64,000 nucleotides of DNA from Candidatus Methylobacter oryzae (GTDB taxonomy: Bacteria > Pseudomonadota > Gammaproteobacteria > Methylococcales > Methylomonadaceae): assembly GCA_945861405.1 (NCBI GenBank), contig CAMAUL010000002.1, forward strand, positions 47,506 through 111,505. Direction: 5' to 3'. The notes beneath the pieces are model-generated. The model saw only the letters and a list, made by a program, of their open reading frames with translations. It made no database searches and was not told the origin of the DNA. Below, one piece after another: positions 9,433-18,818 of this stretch. Each line of letters opens with the position of its first letter. Positions within the stretch are counted from its first letter, which is position 1. Both the position numbers and the translations under genes were made by a program.

Positions 9433-10662
9433 ATGACATCCAATGTAAATCATGCCGATTCGGTATCCAAACAACAATCACCAAACCCGCGACTATCACG
9501 CCTGAAAACCCGCCGTAAACACTGGCTGGCTGTGCATCTGTGGTTGGGCTTGAGTTTGGGATTATTGCTTTCAATCTACGGCATCACCGGCAGTATTCTG
9601 GTGTTTTATGAAGAAATCGATGAGTGGCTGAACAGCGAACTTTTAATCGTAAAGCCACCAGCAGATTCGGCGGATTACCAGACCTTGGCGGCCATATTCG
9701 AGGCCGGTCGCAAGGCCATGCCGACGCAGGCCAAACATACCTTCGCCACTTATCCGCGCAACGATAACGCTGCTTTCACGCTACGTTATTCGGTGGCTGC
9801 GGCGGGCGACATCAACGAAAACTGGCTGGTTGCAGTCGATCCCTATACCGCGCAAGTGCTTGGCAAGCGCTTGACAGATAACTCGGATAGCATTATCCCC
9901 AAAACCTTCATCGGCTTCATTTTTGAGCTGCATTACGCGCTGCTGATTAAGTCGCATGATGTCAGCACGGTGGCGGTAGGGCTGTCCGGGGCTTTATTAA
10001 TGATTTCGGTGCTGACCGGCTTGATCGTTTGGTGGCCGTTGACCGGGCGCTGGCGACAGGCCTTGAGCGTCAAGCCCAAGTCCGGCAGCGTCCGTTTCAA
10101 TTACGATCTACACAAAGTCTCCGGTTTTTATCCCGCACTGGTGCTGCTGCCGGTGTTGTTTTCCGGGGTTTACATGGTACTGCCGCATCAGATAGTGCCG
10201 GTGCTGGAACTTTTTTCGCCGGTGACTTACCGTTATTGGTTTTATTCCACGCCGCCGACCAACAATGCCCGAGTCATCGGTATGGATCAAGCGGTCGCAA
10301 TTGCCCTGCAACGTTATCCGACCGGCCGACCGCATGTTATTTATGGAGCCTCCGCGCCAACCAAAACCTATACGGTATGCCTAAACGGCATTGCTGCGCC
10401 CGGTAGCCTGTTGCAGCGGCGTTGCGTGGTGATGGATCGCTATAGCGGCAAAGTACTGGATGTGGACGACCCGACCACCGGCACGGCGAGTGAAGTGTTC
10501 ACCCATTGGCAATGGCCGCTGCACTCCGGGCAGGCGTTCGGCATGACTGGCCGTATCTTGGTGTTTTTATCCGGCCTTGCCTGTCCGCTGTTATTTGTTA
10601 CCGGCCTGATTCGCTGGCTGCAAAAGAGACGGGCAAGAAATCATATTAAAACGATAAGTTAA
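9433..10662 (+). CDS. PepSY-associated TM-helix protein (PiuB-like)
   Basis: RRKHWLAVHLWLGLSLGLLLSIYGITGSILVFYEEID...VNPYTAQVLG-type motifs...TGLIRWLQKRRAR. Confidence 0.88.
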   Translation: MTSNVNHADSVSKQQSPNPRLSRLKTRRKHWLAVHLWLGLSLGLLLSIYGITGSILVFYEEIDEWLNSELLIVKPPADSADYQTLAAIFEAGRKAMPTQAKHTFATYPRNDNAAFTLRYSVAAAGDINENWLVAVDPYTAQVLGKRLTDNSDSIIPKTFIGFIFELHYALLIKSHDVSTVAVGLSGALLMISVLTGLIVWWPLTGRWRQALSVKPKSGSVRFNYDLHKVSGFYPALVLLPVLFSGVYMVLPHQIVPVLELFSPVTYRYWFYSTPPTNNARVIGMDQAVAIALQRYPTGRPHVIYGASAPTKTYTVCLNGIAAPGSLLQRRCVVMDRYSGKVLDVDDPTTGTASEVFTHWQWPLHSGQAFGMTGRILVFLSGLACPLLFVTGLIRWLQKRRARNHIKTIS

Positions 10663-10809
10663 GGCCACGTTGGTTGGGTTGGAACAGCATTACCAACACT
10701 ACCATAGGTCAGGCATACTGTTTATACCCCGCATTCCCATGATCCAATCGCTAATCTTTTGCCAAGTTTCAATCCCCCTCCCTAAAACTACGTCATTTCA
10801 CACACCCAA

Positions 10810-10825
10810 TGCGGCATATGCCGCA
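10810..10825. promoter_or_regulatory. Perfect palindrome TGCGGCATATGCCGCA upstream of an ECF sigma gene
   Basis: 16-bp palindrome sharing the ATATGCCGCA core with sites at 18655, 24172 and 45441. Confidence 0.5.
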
Positions 10826-10949
10826 CTTTGGCAACCGCTAAGCAATAAGTTCCATTAAATATCAATATCATAAGTATTGGCTTGGTTATTGCTTTATTTA
10901 TTGAGCCTATCGGAAAGGCATATTCCAATCTGCCAGCAAAACTATCGCC

Positions 10950-11474
10950 ATGACCAGCCTTACTCTCAATATCAACGATTTATTTTTGAATCAACGGCAA
11001 TCGTTGATTCATACCATCTACCGCATCGTCGGCTGTCCGCAAACGGCGGAAGATTTGGCGCACGAGGCTTACTTAAAAATGCTGCATGCTTCAAAAAGCC
11101 AGGAAATCAGCTATCCACATCCTTTTCTTTACCAAATTGCCCGCAATCTGGCGCTGGATCATCTCCGCAAGGAAAAGATACGCCAACGTAGCAATAGCCA
11201 CCCAAAAGACGATGAAGACAACGATAATCTGCTGGAATGTATTCCTTCAACCGCACCCACACCGGAACAGCAAACTGCCGACCGGCAGCAGGTCGCACTC
11301 ATGCTTGACGCGCTGAATGGTTTGTCGGAACGTCGCCGCCAAATCTTGGTACTGCATAAATTTCATCACTGGACATACGAACGCATCGCCCAGCATTACG
11401 GCATTTCCCGCAGTGCGGTGGAAAAAAACGTGCATGTTGCTCTTGCTCACTTGCTGGATGCACAGGGCGAATAA
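10950..11474 (+). CDS. FecI-like ECF sigma factor
   Basis: TAEDLAHEAYLKMLHA...HPFLYQIARNLALDHLRKEK and LSERRRQILVLHKFHHWTYERIAQHYGISRSAVEKNV. Confidence 0.92.
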   Translation: MTSLTLNINDLFLNQRQSLIHTIYRIVGCPQTAEDLAHEAYLKMLHASKSQEISYPHPFLYQIARNLALDHLRKEKIRQRSNSHPKDDEDNDNLLECIPSTAPTPEQQTADRQQVALMLDALNGLSERRRQILVLHKFHHWTYERIAQHYGISRSAVEKNVHVALAHLLDAQGE

Positions 11475-11484
11475 CCGTTTTAAA

Positions 11485-11516
11485 GTGTGGATTTGTGTTT
11501 TACGCACGTCTAATAA
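11485..11516 (+). promoter_or_regulatory. ECF-type promoter-like sequence
   Basis: GTGTGGATTT-N12-CGTCTAATAA, 39 nt before ATG 11555. Confidence 0.35.
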
Positions 11517-11554
11517 TGATAGAATTTTGCAAAATCATCCAAGTTGTACACCCT

Positions 11555-12517
11555 ATGTCTTTACACGCCGAACCGAAATCGATTCCTTCCTTAAGCAAAA
11601 CGCAAGATCAGGCATTAGCTTGGTTCGCTCGTTTGCAGGACAGCAAAGCCAGTCAACGCGATCGGGCTGAATTTGCCGACTGGCTGGCGGCGAGTCCTGC
11701 GCATCAAGTCGCTTACGATAAAGTCGCGCAGTTGTGGCAGTCAACGGCGCTGAATGTTGCCTTGAGGCAATACTCGGCGATTCCACTGCCGCAAAGACAA
11801 CAAAAATTACGCCCGCAACGCTGGGCCGCCGCAGCCTGCATAGTATTAACCGGCAGCTGGCTGTTGCTGGCCTCGGGTTTGATCGAACGCTGGCAAGCCG
11901 ATGCGGTGACAGCCACCGGCGAGCAACGCCGAATCGTGCTGGCCGACGGTTCGGCGGTAACGTTGAACACCGATACCGCGCTGGCGTTTAACATTATCGG
12001 CGAACGACGCGGGGTAAAAATACTCAGCGGGGAAGCTTTCTTTGAAGTGCAGCCTGACAAAACCCGACCTTTCATCGTCGAGACAGAGCAAGGCACGGTG
12101 CGGGTAGTCGGCACCCGTTTTAGCGTCAAAACCGGCGACGCCACCCAGGTTGATGTCGAAAGCGGCATTGTCGTCTGCGCGGGACAGCAGGGCGATAGCC
12201 GCCAACTCACCGCAGGACAACACACCAGCATCGCCAGCCAGGGCGTTGCCGCAGTCACCGACATCGATGCTGGCCGAGCTTTCGTCTGGCTCAAAGGCCG
12301 GTTGATTTTTCAGGATCAACCGCTAGAAGAAGTGATCGCCGAACTCGACCGCTACCATCAAGGCGCTATAGTCATCACCGATGCCAAACTCGCCCAAACC
12401 CGCATTACCGGTAACTATAAACTGGAAGATACCGCCGCCATTATCCGCGCCTTGGCCGGTATTTCCGGAGCGCGGGTGATCAATTTGTCGCCGTATTTGA
12501 CGTTATTAAAATCCTAA
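11555..12517 (+). CDS. FecR-family anti-sigma factor
   Basis: GEQRRIVLADGSAVTLNTDTALAFNIIGERRGVKILSGEAFFEVQPDKTRPFIVET; start MSLHAEP at 11555 preferred. Confidence 0.92.
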   Translation: MSLHAEPKSIPSLSKTQDQALAWFARLQDSKASQRDRAEFADWLAASPAHQVAYDKVAQLWQSTALNVALRQYSAIPLPQRQQKLRPQRWAAAACIVLTGSWLLLASGLIERWQADAVTATGEQRRIVLADGSAVTLNTDTALAFNIIGERRGVKILSGEAFFEVQPDKTRPFIVETEQGTVRVVGTRFSVKTGDATQVDVESGIVVCAGQQGDSRQLTAGQHTSIASQGVAAVTDIDAGRAFVWLKGRLIFQDQPLEEVIAELDRYHQGAIVITDAKLAQTRITGNYKLEDTAAIIRALAGISGARVINLSPYLTLLKS

Positions 12518-12883
12518 ATCTTGCCCTTTCATTTCCTGAAAAAGCTTGCCAACCATGCTCTCAAGCATCGGTAAATCGCGCTCTATCGTCTTCCATACTA
12601 TTTCAAAATCGACTTTGAAATAGCCATGAGCCAGCGCATTTCGCATTTCATAAGCACTGGCAAAAGGCACATCGCTATGTTGTTCGGCAAACTCAGGATA
12701 ATGTTTATCGATATTACTACTCGCTTCGCCAATAATTTCCAGATTGCGAATGACCGCATCTTGAATCAGTTCGTCATTTAAAAACGCCACTTCATCCAGG
12801 TCTTCGATATAGCGCCCGATTCGGGCAATCGCCTCAAGAATATGTGCAAGGTAATCGAGTAGACGTTGCCGATCACGACTCAT
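12506..12883 (-). CDS. hepT: HepT-like toxin (DUF86)
   Basis: DYLAHILEAIARIGRYIEDLD...RNLEIIGEASSNI...YEMRNALAHGYFKVD; ATGA overlap with the nucleotidyltransferase gene. Confidence 0.88.
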   Translation of the reverse strand: MSRDRQRLLDYLAHILEAIARIGRYIEDLDEVAFLNDELIQDAVIRNLEIIGEASSNIDKHYPEFAEQHSDVPFASAYEMRNALAHGYFKVDFEIVWKTIERDLPMLESMVGKLFQEMKGQDLGF

Positions 12884-13170
12884 AGAGGAATCGCCTCTTG
12901 CAGTACTTGCTCGCGAAAAGAATCCGGCAAGGCTTTAGGCGTCATAACATCAACGCTGATGCCCAACAAAGCCTTTAATTCATGGCGAATGGCACCGATG
13001 TCCATTAACGAGGTTTCAGGCGTTGGATCAACCAACAAATCCAAATCGCTGTCCTCGGTGTCTTCATCCCGAAGCACGGAACCGAAAATACGGGCATTAC
13101 CGGCGTGGTGAGCCAACACAATGTTTCTGATTTGTTCACGGTAAATTTTTAACGCAACAGATGGGCGCAT
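12880..13170 (-). CDS. mntA: MntA-like nucleotidyltransferase antitoxin
   Basis: ARIFGSVLRDEDTEDSDLDLLVD: GSX10DXD minimal nucleotidyltransferase motif. Confidence 0.88.
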   Translation of the reverse strand: MRPSVALKIYREQIRNIVLAHHAGNARIFGSVLRDEDTEDSDLDLLVDPTPETSLMDIGAIRHELKALLGISVDVMTPKALPDSFREQVLQEAIPL

Positions 13171-13349
13171 GTTTAATCTTTGATAGGCAGTTAAATTTGT
13201 TAATACAGCTTAACGTCTATCCATAAGTAGTTCAATCAACATGAAAATAATTTTGTCTTCGCAAGTGTGTGTTAGCCATGCTGATACGTCTCGTTACATG
13301 TGCGCGTTGCAAGCACGCTAACTAACGACACTATTAAGTAGGAGTATTC

Positions 13350-15812
13350 ATGCATCAGGTTCACCCTAACGCGCCATGCACATTGCGCAAATTGACTATC
13401 GCCATTGCCTTGGCATTACCCACATTCGGTTCGCCGCTATCGGCTCTGGCTGCCGACACTGCGGCGCAAAATGCCGCAAATCCGCAAAGCGCGGCGCTGA
13501 GCTTTAACATTCCAGCCCAACCCTTAGCGGAAGCTCTCAACGCCTTTATCGCCGCCAGCGACTGGCAAGTCGGTTTTCCTGCCGGTATGGCGAAAGATGT
13601 ACGCTCCAGTGCCGTCAACGGCAACTACACCCCGCAGCAGGCTTTGCAGCAATTACTGGTAGGGAGCGGGCTAAATTATCGATTAACCGGAACCAATACC
13701 GTGACGCTTGAAAAAGCGCCGGCTTCTAAAACGGCAGGCTCTACAACCTTGTCCGGGGTAACGGTTAAAGGGCAACGGCAGTATGACCCTAACGATCCTT
13801 ACAATACCGATTATGCGGTACCGAATGCCAACAGCGCGACCAAGACCGATACTCCGATCATGGAAACGCCGGTTGCCGTACAAGTCGTACCCAGAGCGGT
13901 CATGCAAGACCAGCAAGCGGTCCAGGTCGGCGATGCGGTCAAGAACGTCAGCGGCGTGTTTCAAGGTTTCACTTGGGGAGGCTTTGCCGAAGAGTTCATG
14001 ATACGGGGATTCAATACCAGTTACGCCAATTACCTGGACGGATTCAGATGGCCGTCCAGTCGCCTTGCTACCGCCAACGCCGAGCGTATTGAAGTGGTCA
14101 AGGGCGCGGCGGCTAACCTTTACGGGCGCATCCAGCCCGGCGGCATGATCAATGTGGTGACCAAACGGCCGCAGGCAACGCCTTATTACGCATTGGAACA
14201 GCAATTCGGCTCTTATGATCTTTACCGAACCACTGCCGATGCCACGGGGGCCGTTAACAAGGACGGTTCGCTGATGTACAGGCTCAACCTGGAATATCTG
14301 AGCAGGAATTCTTTCCGCGATTTTGCCTACACCGATCGTGTGTTTGTGGCGCCTTCGCTGACCTGGAAAGTCAGCGACCGCACCCAACTCGACCTGGATT
14401 TCATACATTCGGATGAAAACACCCTGGAAGATCACGGGGTGGTTGCCAGCACGGTGACGCGCCGTCCGGTCGATATCCCGATTTCGCGTTTTTTGGGGGA
14501 GCCGTCCATGGACAAAGCCAATACCAAGCTGTACAACACGGCTGTGACGCTGAATCACGCCTTTTCCGACAATTGGAAGATGAACGCCCGGTTTAATTAT
14601 TTAAAACGCGACGTGGTGGATCTACAACATGCCGCGCCGGGGGCATTGAACCTGACTACAGGCACTTTGACCAGAAACTTTTACGGCGCGAATACCACGG
14701 CCGATTCCTATGGCGGCACTGTGAATGTCAATGGGAAGTTTTCCACCTGGGGCTTGAAACACGATGTTTTAGGCGGGTGGGATTTTTACAGCTTGGATAC
14801 GGCTAACGCTGTATGGCAACTGCCGCCCGCCAGCGTCGGCACTATCAACATCTACCAGCCGGTTTATGGCCGCTCCGGCGTGAACCTGGACACCACGCCA
14901 AAGAACTTTTTCCTAAGTCAGAGCATGTACTGGAACGGGGTCTATTTTCAGGATCAAATCACCTTGTTCGACAAGCTGCATATTTTGGGCGGCGGACGCT
15001 ATGACTGGGCCTATCAGGCCAGCGGCAACGCATCCGGCACCACGAAGTCTGTCGCCGATGCGGCGGCTAACCTGAGAGGCGTCGATAACCAGCAGTTTAG
15101 TCCGCGAGTCGGTTTGCTTTACCAACCCTGGGCGTGGCTGTCGCTTTACGGCAATTTTGTCGAGTCGCTGGGTTCCTCCAACACCGCTACCGGTGTCGGC
15201 GGCACTGTGCTCGGACCGGAAACCGCCGAGCAGTACGAGGCCGGTTTCAAGACCGAGTTTTTCGACAAACGCTTGATTTCCAGCGTGGCTTTCTATCAAC
15301 TGACCAAGAAAAATATGACGGTTCCAATTGCCGGTACAGCGTTTTCAGAAGCGGTTGGCGAAGCGCGCAGTCAGGGCGTGGAAATGGATGTCACAGGGAA
15401 AGTCACCGATGCTGTGAGCCTGATCGCAACCTATGCCTATACCGATGCCTCTATTCTGAAGGGAACCAATGAAGGTAAGCGGCTGTGGAACGTACCCAGA
15501 AATGCGGGTAGCTTTTGGGCCAAATATGACTTCCAACAGGCGGCTGTGCGGGGCTTGAGTGTGGGCACCGGCGTTTATTTCCAGAGTCAAAGAGAGGGCG
15601 ACGCCGCCAACACGTTTGAATTGCCGGGTTATGGCAGGTTAGACGCGTTGGTCAAATACAAGCTACCGATAGCGAAAGCAAAAACCACGCTGCAATTCAA
15701 TGTGGAGAACTTGTTGGATCACCAGTATTACGTGTCCACCAGTAACAGCAACACTTTCATAAACCCCGGTTCGCCGCGCACGTTCATGGGCTCGGTTAAG
15801 GTGGAGTTTTAA
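13350..15812 (+). CDS. TonB-dependent siderophore receptor with STN domain
   Basis: LSFNIPAQPLAEALNAFIAASDWQVGF; C-terminus TFMGSVKVEF*; RBS taggag. Confidence 0.93.
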   Translation: MHQVHPNAPCTLRKLTIAIALALPTFGSPLSALAADTAAQNAANPQSAALSFNIPAQPLAEALNAFIAASDWQVGFPAGMAKDVRSSAVNGNYTPQQALQQLLVGSGLNYRLTGTNTVTLEKAPASKTAGSTTLSGVTVKGQRQYDPNDPYNTDYAVPNANSATKTDTPIMETPVAVQVVPRAVMQDQQAVQVGDAVKNVSGVFQGFTWGGFAEEFMIRGFNTSYANYLDGFRWPSSRLATANAERIEVVKGAAANLYGRIQPGGMINVVTKRPQATPYYALEQQFGSYDLYRTTADATGAVNKDGSLMYRLNLEYLSRNSFRDFAYTDRVFVAPSLTWKVSDRTQLDLDFIHSDENTLEDHGVVASTVTRRPVDIPISRFLGEPSMDKANTKLYNTAVTLNHAFSDNWKMNARFNYLKRDVVDLQHAAPGALNLTTGTLTRNFYGANTTADSYGGTVNVNGKFSTWGLKHDVLGGWDFYSLDTANAVWQLPPASVGTINIYQPVYGRSGVNLDTTPKNFFLSQSMYWNGVYFQDQITLFDKLHILGGGRYDWAYQASGNASGTTKSVADAAANLRGVDNQQFSPRVGLLYQPWAWLSLYGNFVESLGSSNTATGVGGTVLGPETAEQYEAGFKTEFFDKRLISSVAFYQLTKKNMTVPIAGTAFSEAVGEARSQGVEMDVTGKVTDAVSLIATYAYTDASILKGTNEGKRLWNVPRNAGSFWAKYDFQQAAVRGLSVGTGVYFQSQREGDAANTFELPGYGRLDALVKYKLPIAKAKTTLQFNVENLLDHQYYVSTSNSNTFINPGSPRTFMGSVKVEF

Positions 15813-15900
15813 TTAGATCTGCGGTCGGGCATGCTTTTTATGTCCGACACTCCCGGTTTCTCAGAGGGTGAGAGATTTAAGATTTAACCACCGCCAAGCG

Positions 15901-15922
15901 GGACGGGATTGCAACTCCGTCC
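15901..15922. repeat. Dispersed hairpin GGACGGGATTGCAACTCCGTCC downstream of a TBDT
   Basis: See the copies at 9353 and 21348. Confidence 0.65.
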
Positions 15923-16086
15923 CTAACGTTTTTAAATGCAACTGCTTTGCTCATGCATCGTAAAAACGTTTCGGATGGGGCAACATGTAATGCTAACCCC
16001 ATACACATTTCCTCATGTATGTCACGGTCATGCTGATTGTAAAAAGCATAACACTACGCACATGCCGGATGCCATCTAGGGCTTAA

Positions 16087-16887
16087 TCACGACTGATTTT
16101 GATCTTGCAAGACAAAAATAATCGGCACTATGACCGAACTGGCTATAGGCGTTTCAGCGCGTTTGGCCGGTGTGAACCGCCATTGTTTGATGGCCTCAAT
16201 GGCCGATTCGTCAAGTATGTCATATCCACTGCTGCGTTCAATTTCGACCGCGTCGCTTAATCCTTCGTTGGATACTTGCACCCTTAGCATCACCTTACCT
16301 TGCCAGCCCATGCTTCTTGCTATAGAGGGATAGTCGGGTTTAGGGTTTTCTGCATAGTCGGCGTTAATATCGGCCTCGATAAACGGTGCGATTTTAGCGG
16401 TTGTTTCTTCGTTCGCCGCTGTAGCCATAACCTGCGCGTCTTGTACGGTGGGTTGCGCTTCAAGAACTTGCTTCGTTGGCGCAAAATAGGTCGGCTCCTG
16501 CACCACAGGCATTTTTTTAAGCGTTGGTTTGGGTTGCGTTTTTTTCGCGTGTAGTTTGGTTTTAGCAGGCGCTGGAGGAGGAGGAGGTGCGACCTTGGGC
16601 TTGGGTGCCGAGACAGGAATTATCGCCACTTCCATTACTATAGGACGGGCAGGCGTTATCTGTTCAGCAGAGAGCCGTAGCCATATCAAACCGATCCCAT
16701 GCAACAACAGCACCAAAATTGACACGGAGGCCATCATGTTGGCTGTTCGTTGCTTGGCAAACAGGCCAGCAAAAAACCGATTCGACCGCGAGCTATCGGA
16801 TTCCTTTATGTTGCCGCCGGGTGATGCCAGTTTGTTATCGGGCCAAATATCCCCAATCGCTGGTAAGTTGTTGTGCTGTTTTTTCAA
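16087..16887 (-). CDS. TonB-family energy transducer
   Basis: Single TM segment, Pro/Lys-rich spacer, C-terminal KPDYPSIARSMGWQGKVMLRVQVSNEGLSDAVEIERSSGYDILDESAIEAIKQWRFTPAKR. Confidence 0.9.
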   Translation of the reverse strand: MKKQHNNLPAIGDIWPDNKLASPGGNIKESDSSRSNRFFAGLFAKQRTANMMASVSILVLLLHGIGLIWLRLSAEQITPARPIVMEVAIIPVSAPKPKVAPPPPPAPAKTKLHAKKTQPKPTLKKMPVVQEPTYFAPTKQVLEAQPTVQDAQVMATAANEETTAKIAPFIEADINADYAENPKPDYPSIARSMGWQGKVMLRVQVSNEGLSDAVEIERSSGYDILDESAIEAIKQWRFTPAKRAETPIASSVIVPIIFVLQDQNQS

Positions 16888-16923
16888 GTTATTTGTGGCG
16901 GAAACGAGAGACTCTAAACAGTA

Positions 16924-17994
16924 TCAGGAATGTAATATAACCAACCAAGGGCCTAACTGCGTGGAGTGGATCGGAAATGCTTTCTGCAATGCGTCCAACA
17001 CCGCCGTGTCGTCAATCGGAAACACACCGCTAACGCGCAACTGTTCAATATCGCCGCCTTTCAGCACAATCCGCGCCTTGGAATAGCGGTTTAGCTCGGC
17101 AACGACCTCGGCCAGCGGCTGATCCCGAAAAATAAGCTTGCCGCGCTGCCATGCGTTGAGCTGGTTAAGATTGACCGGCTCGGCCCGGTTTAACTCGCCG
17201 TGCCCTGCATAATGTAGGCGCTCGCCTTCCTCAACCCGTATCGGTTCGGCCCCTGACTTGCCCGGCAAGCTCACGCCTACCGCATGTTCGCTGACTGTTA
17301 CATCGACCGCGCCGGACGCCTGTTCGAACACCTCAAACACAGTCCCCAACGCACGGATGGCCGTATTGCCCGCCACCACCTCGAACGGACGGTCGGCATC
17401 TTTGGCAACCGTAAATTCAGCTTGGCCTTTTAGCAATACAACCCGCCTCAGTCCTCTGGACAGATCCAGCGAAATGGCCGTATCGGTATTCAAAAACACC
17501 GAACTGCCGTCGGACAGCACAACCTCTTTTTGTTCGCCGACAATCGTCGAATAATCGCTCAGCATCCAATCGGCCAGTGACGACCACGTCATCCAAACAC
17601 CTAACAATAAGGACGCGGCCATTGCCAATCCCTGGTTCCATGCGTTTCGTCGGGCAGCCCTGTTTTTTCGCACAGCACTTAGCCGTTGCGGCGGTACGTT
17701 GACGGTCTGCGTTTCCTTAAGCACCTTGGCTGCCGAGCCCCACAAGGCTTCCGCTTCCGCAAATGCCGTTTGGTGGGTGCTGTCCTGTTGAAGCCAGTGA
17801 TCGAATTCGCGCCGCGTATCGGCGCTCACCGAGCCTGAGCGCAACAGCACCAGCCAATCGATAGCCTCATCGGCAAGCGTCTCACCTGAATGTTCGGGTT
17901 CGGTATTCATCAACAAGGATTCTTTAGCGGGAAGGAGCAATAAAGATAAACCAAGGCGGCGCGGAAAGAAACCATTTCCTGACTCAACGTTCAT
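16924..17994 (-). CDS. FecR-family anti-sigma factor (alternative start 17910)
   Basis: VGEQKEVVLSDGSSVFLNTDTAISLDLSRGLRRVVLLKGQAEFTVAKDADRPFEV; follows the sigma gene on the minus strand. Confidence 0.9.
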   Translation of the reverse strand: MNVESGNGFFPRRLGLSLLLLPAKESLLMNTEPEHSGETLADEAIDWLVLLRSGSVSADTRREFDHWLQQDSTHQTAFAEAEALWGSAAKVLKETQTVNVPPQRLSAVRKNRAARRNAWNQGLAMAASLLLGVWMTWSSLADWMLSDYSTIVGEQKEVVLSDGSSVFLNTDTAISLDLSRGLRRVVLLKGQAEFTVAKDADRPFEVVAGNTAIRALGTVFEVFEQASGAVDVTVSEHAVGVSLPGKSGAEPIRVEEGERLHYAGHGELNRAEPVNLNQLNAWQRGKLIFRDQPLAEVVAELNRYSKARIVLKGGDIEQLRVSGVFPIDDTAVLDALQKAFPIHSTQLGPWLVILHS

Positions 17995-18502
17995 CGCGGC
18001 GAGCCCGGCAATGCTTCAGCGTTTTTGCGATACGCTTGCCGATCATCCGTTCCGACACGCCCAAGCGTTCGCCAATCTGGGCATAGGTCAAGCCTTCGAC
18101 TGCGCTCAGATACAACGCGGCGCGGCAGTCTTCCGGCAATTCCTCCAGCGCCGCCTGCACCAATTCCAAATCCTGCCAAATCATCGTCCTCTGTTCAGAA
18201 TCGGGATCATTACAGGGAACAAGCTCCAGAAAATCGACCTCATCGCTCTGACTGGGCGCATAGTGGGCGCGGACGCGTTCCTTGCGGACATGATCGACCA
18301 CCAGATTCCCGGCAATAGAAAACGCCAGCGCCCGGCGGTTTTGGGTCGGCGCGCGCTGCTCAGAGGCATGGAGACGCAAATAAGTCTCCTGGGCCAAGTC
18401 GGCTGCGGTAGCAGGACAGTTCAACCGACGCAAAAAAAAGCGGGTCAAATCGTCTCGTGTTTCCAAAAAGAAATGACCGAATGTTTCAATGGTAGAAATC
18501 AT
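17984..18502 (-). CDS. FecI-like ECF sigma factor
   Basis: TAADLAQETYLRLHASEQRAPTQNRRALAFSIAGNLVVDHVRKER and LPEDCRAALYLSAVEGLTYAQIGERLGVSERMIGKRI. Confidence 0.92.
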   Translation of the reverse strand: MISTIETFGHFFLETRDDLTRFFLRRLNCPATAADLAQETYLRLHASEQRAPTQNRRALAFSIAGNLVVDHVRKERVRAHYAPSQSDEVDFLELVPCNDPDSEQRTMIWQDLELVQAALEELPEDCRAALYLSAVEGLTYAQIGERLGVSERMIGKRIAKTLKHCRARRDER

Positions 18503-18654
18503 ATTAATGTTTTGAGACAGGAACAGGTGTTAAACGACATAAAGCCAATAACGTTCCTGCTTATAGAGCAATTCTAATGCCACAATAAATACGCTAAAAA
18601 ACAATGACCTAAAAAAGCACAGCCAAAGAACTAGGTCATATAACCTATTTAGAT

Positions 18655-18669
18655 GCGTGATATGCCGCA
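18655..18669. promoter_or_regulatory. GCGTGATATGCCGCA motif between divergent sigma and TBDT genes
   Basis: Shares GTGATATGCCGCA with the 24172 and 45441 sites. Confidence 0.45.
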
Positions 18670-18818
18670 TTTTGCTATTTATGCTACAAATCGCAGTTAA
18701 GTATTCCAAATGGGTGGGCATAAAAAAACCGGTCGCCGGGTTCCTGATTTTTTGGCTGATACGTCTTCTGTTGTGTACGCCAAAAGTCGGCATCGTCATT
18801 CATCACTCAGGAGTTTTT

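Noticed and set aside
13683-14558. 291-aa minus-strand ORF
   Set aside because: Antisense to a well-supported TBDT; no RBS or family resemblance.
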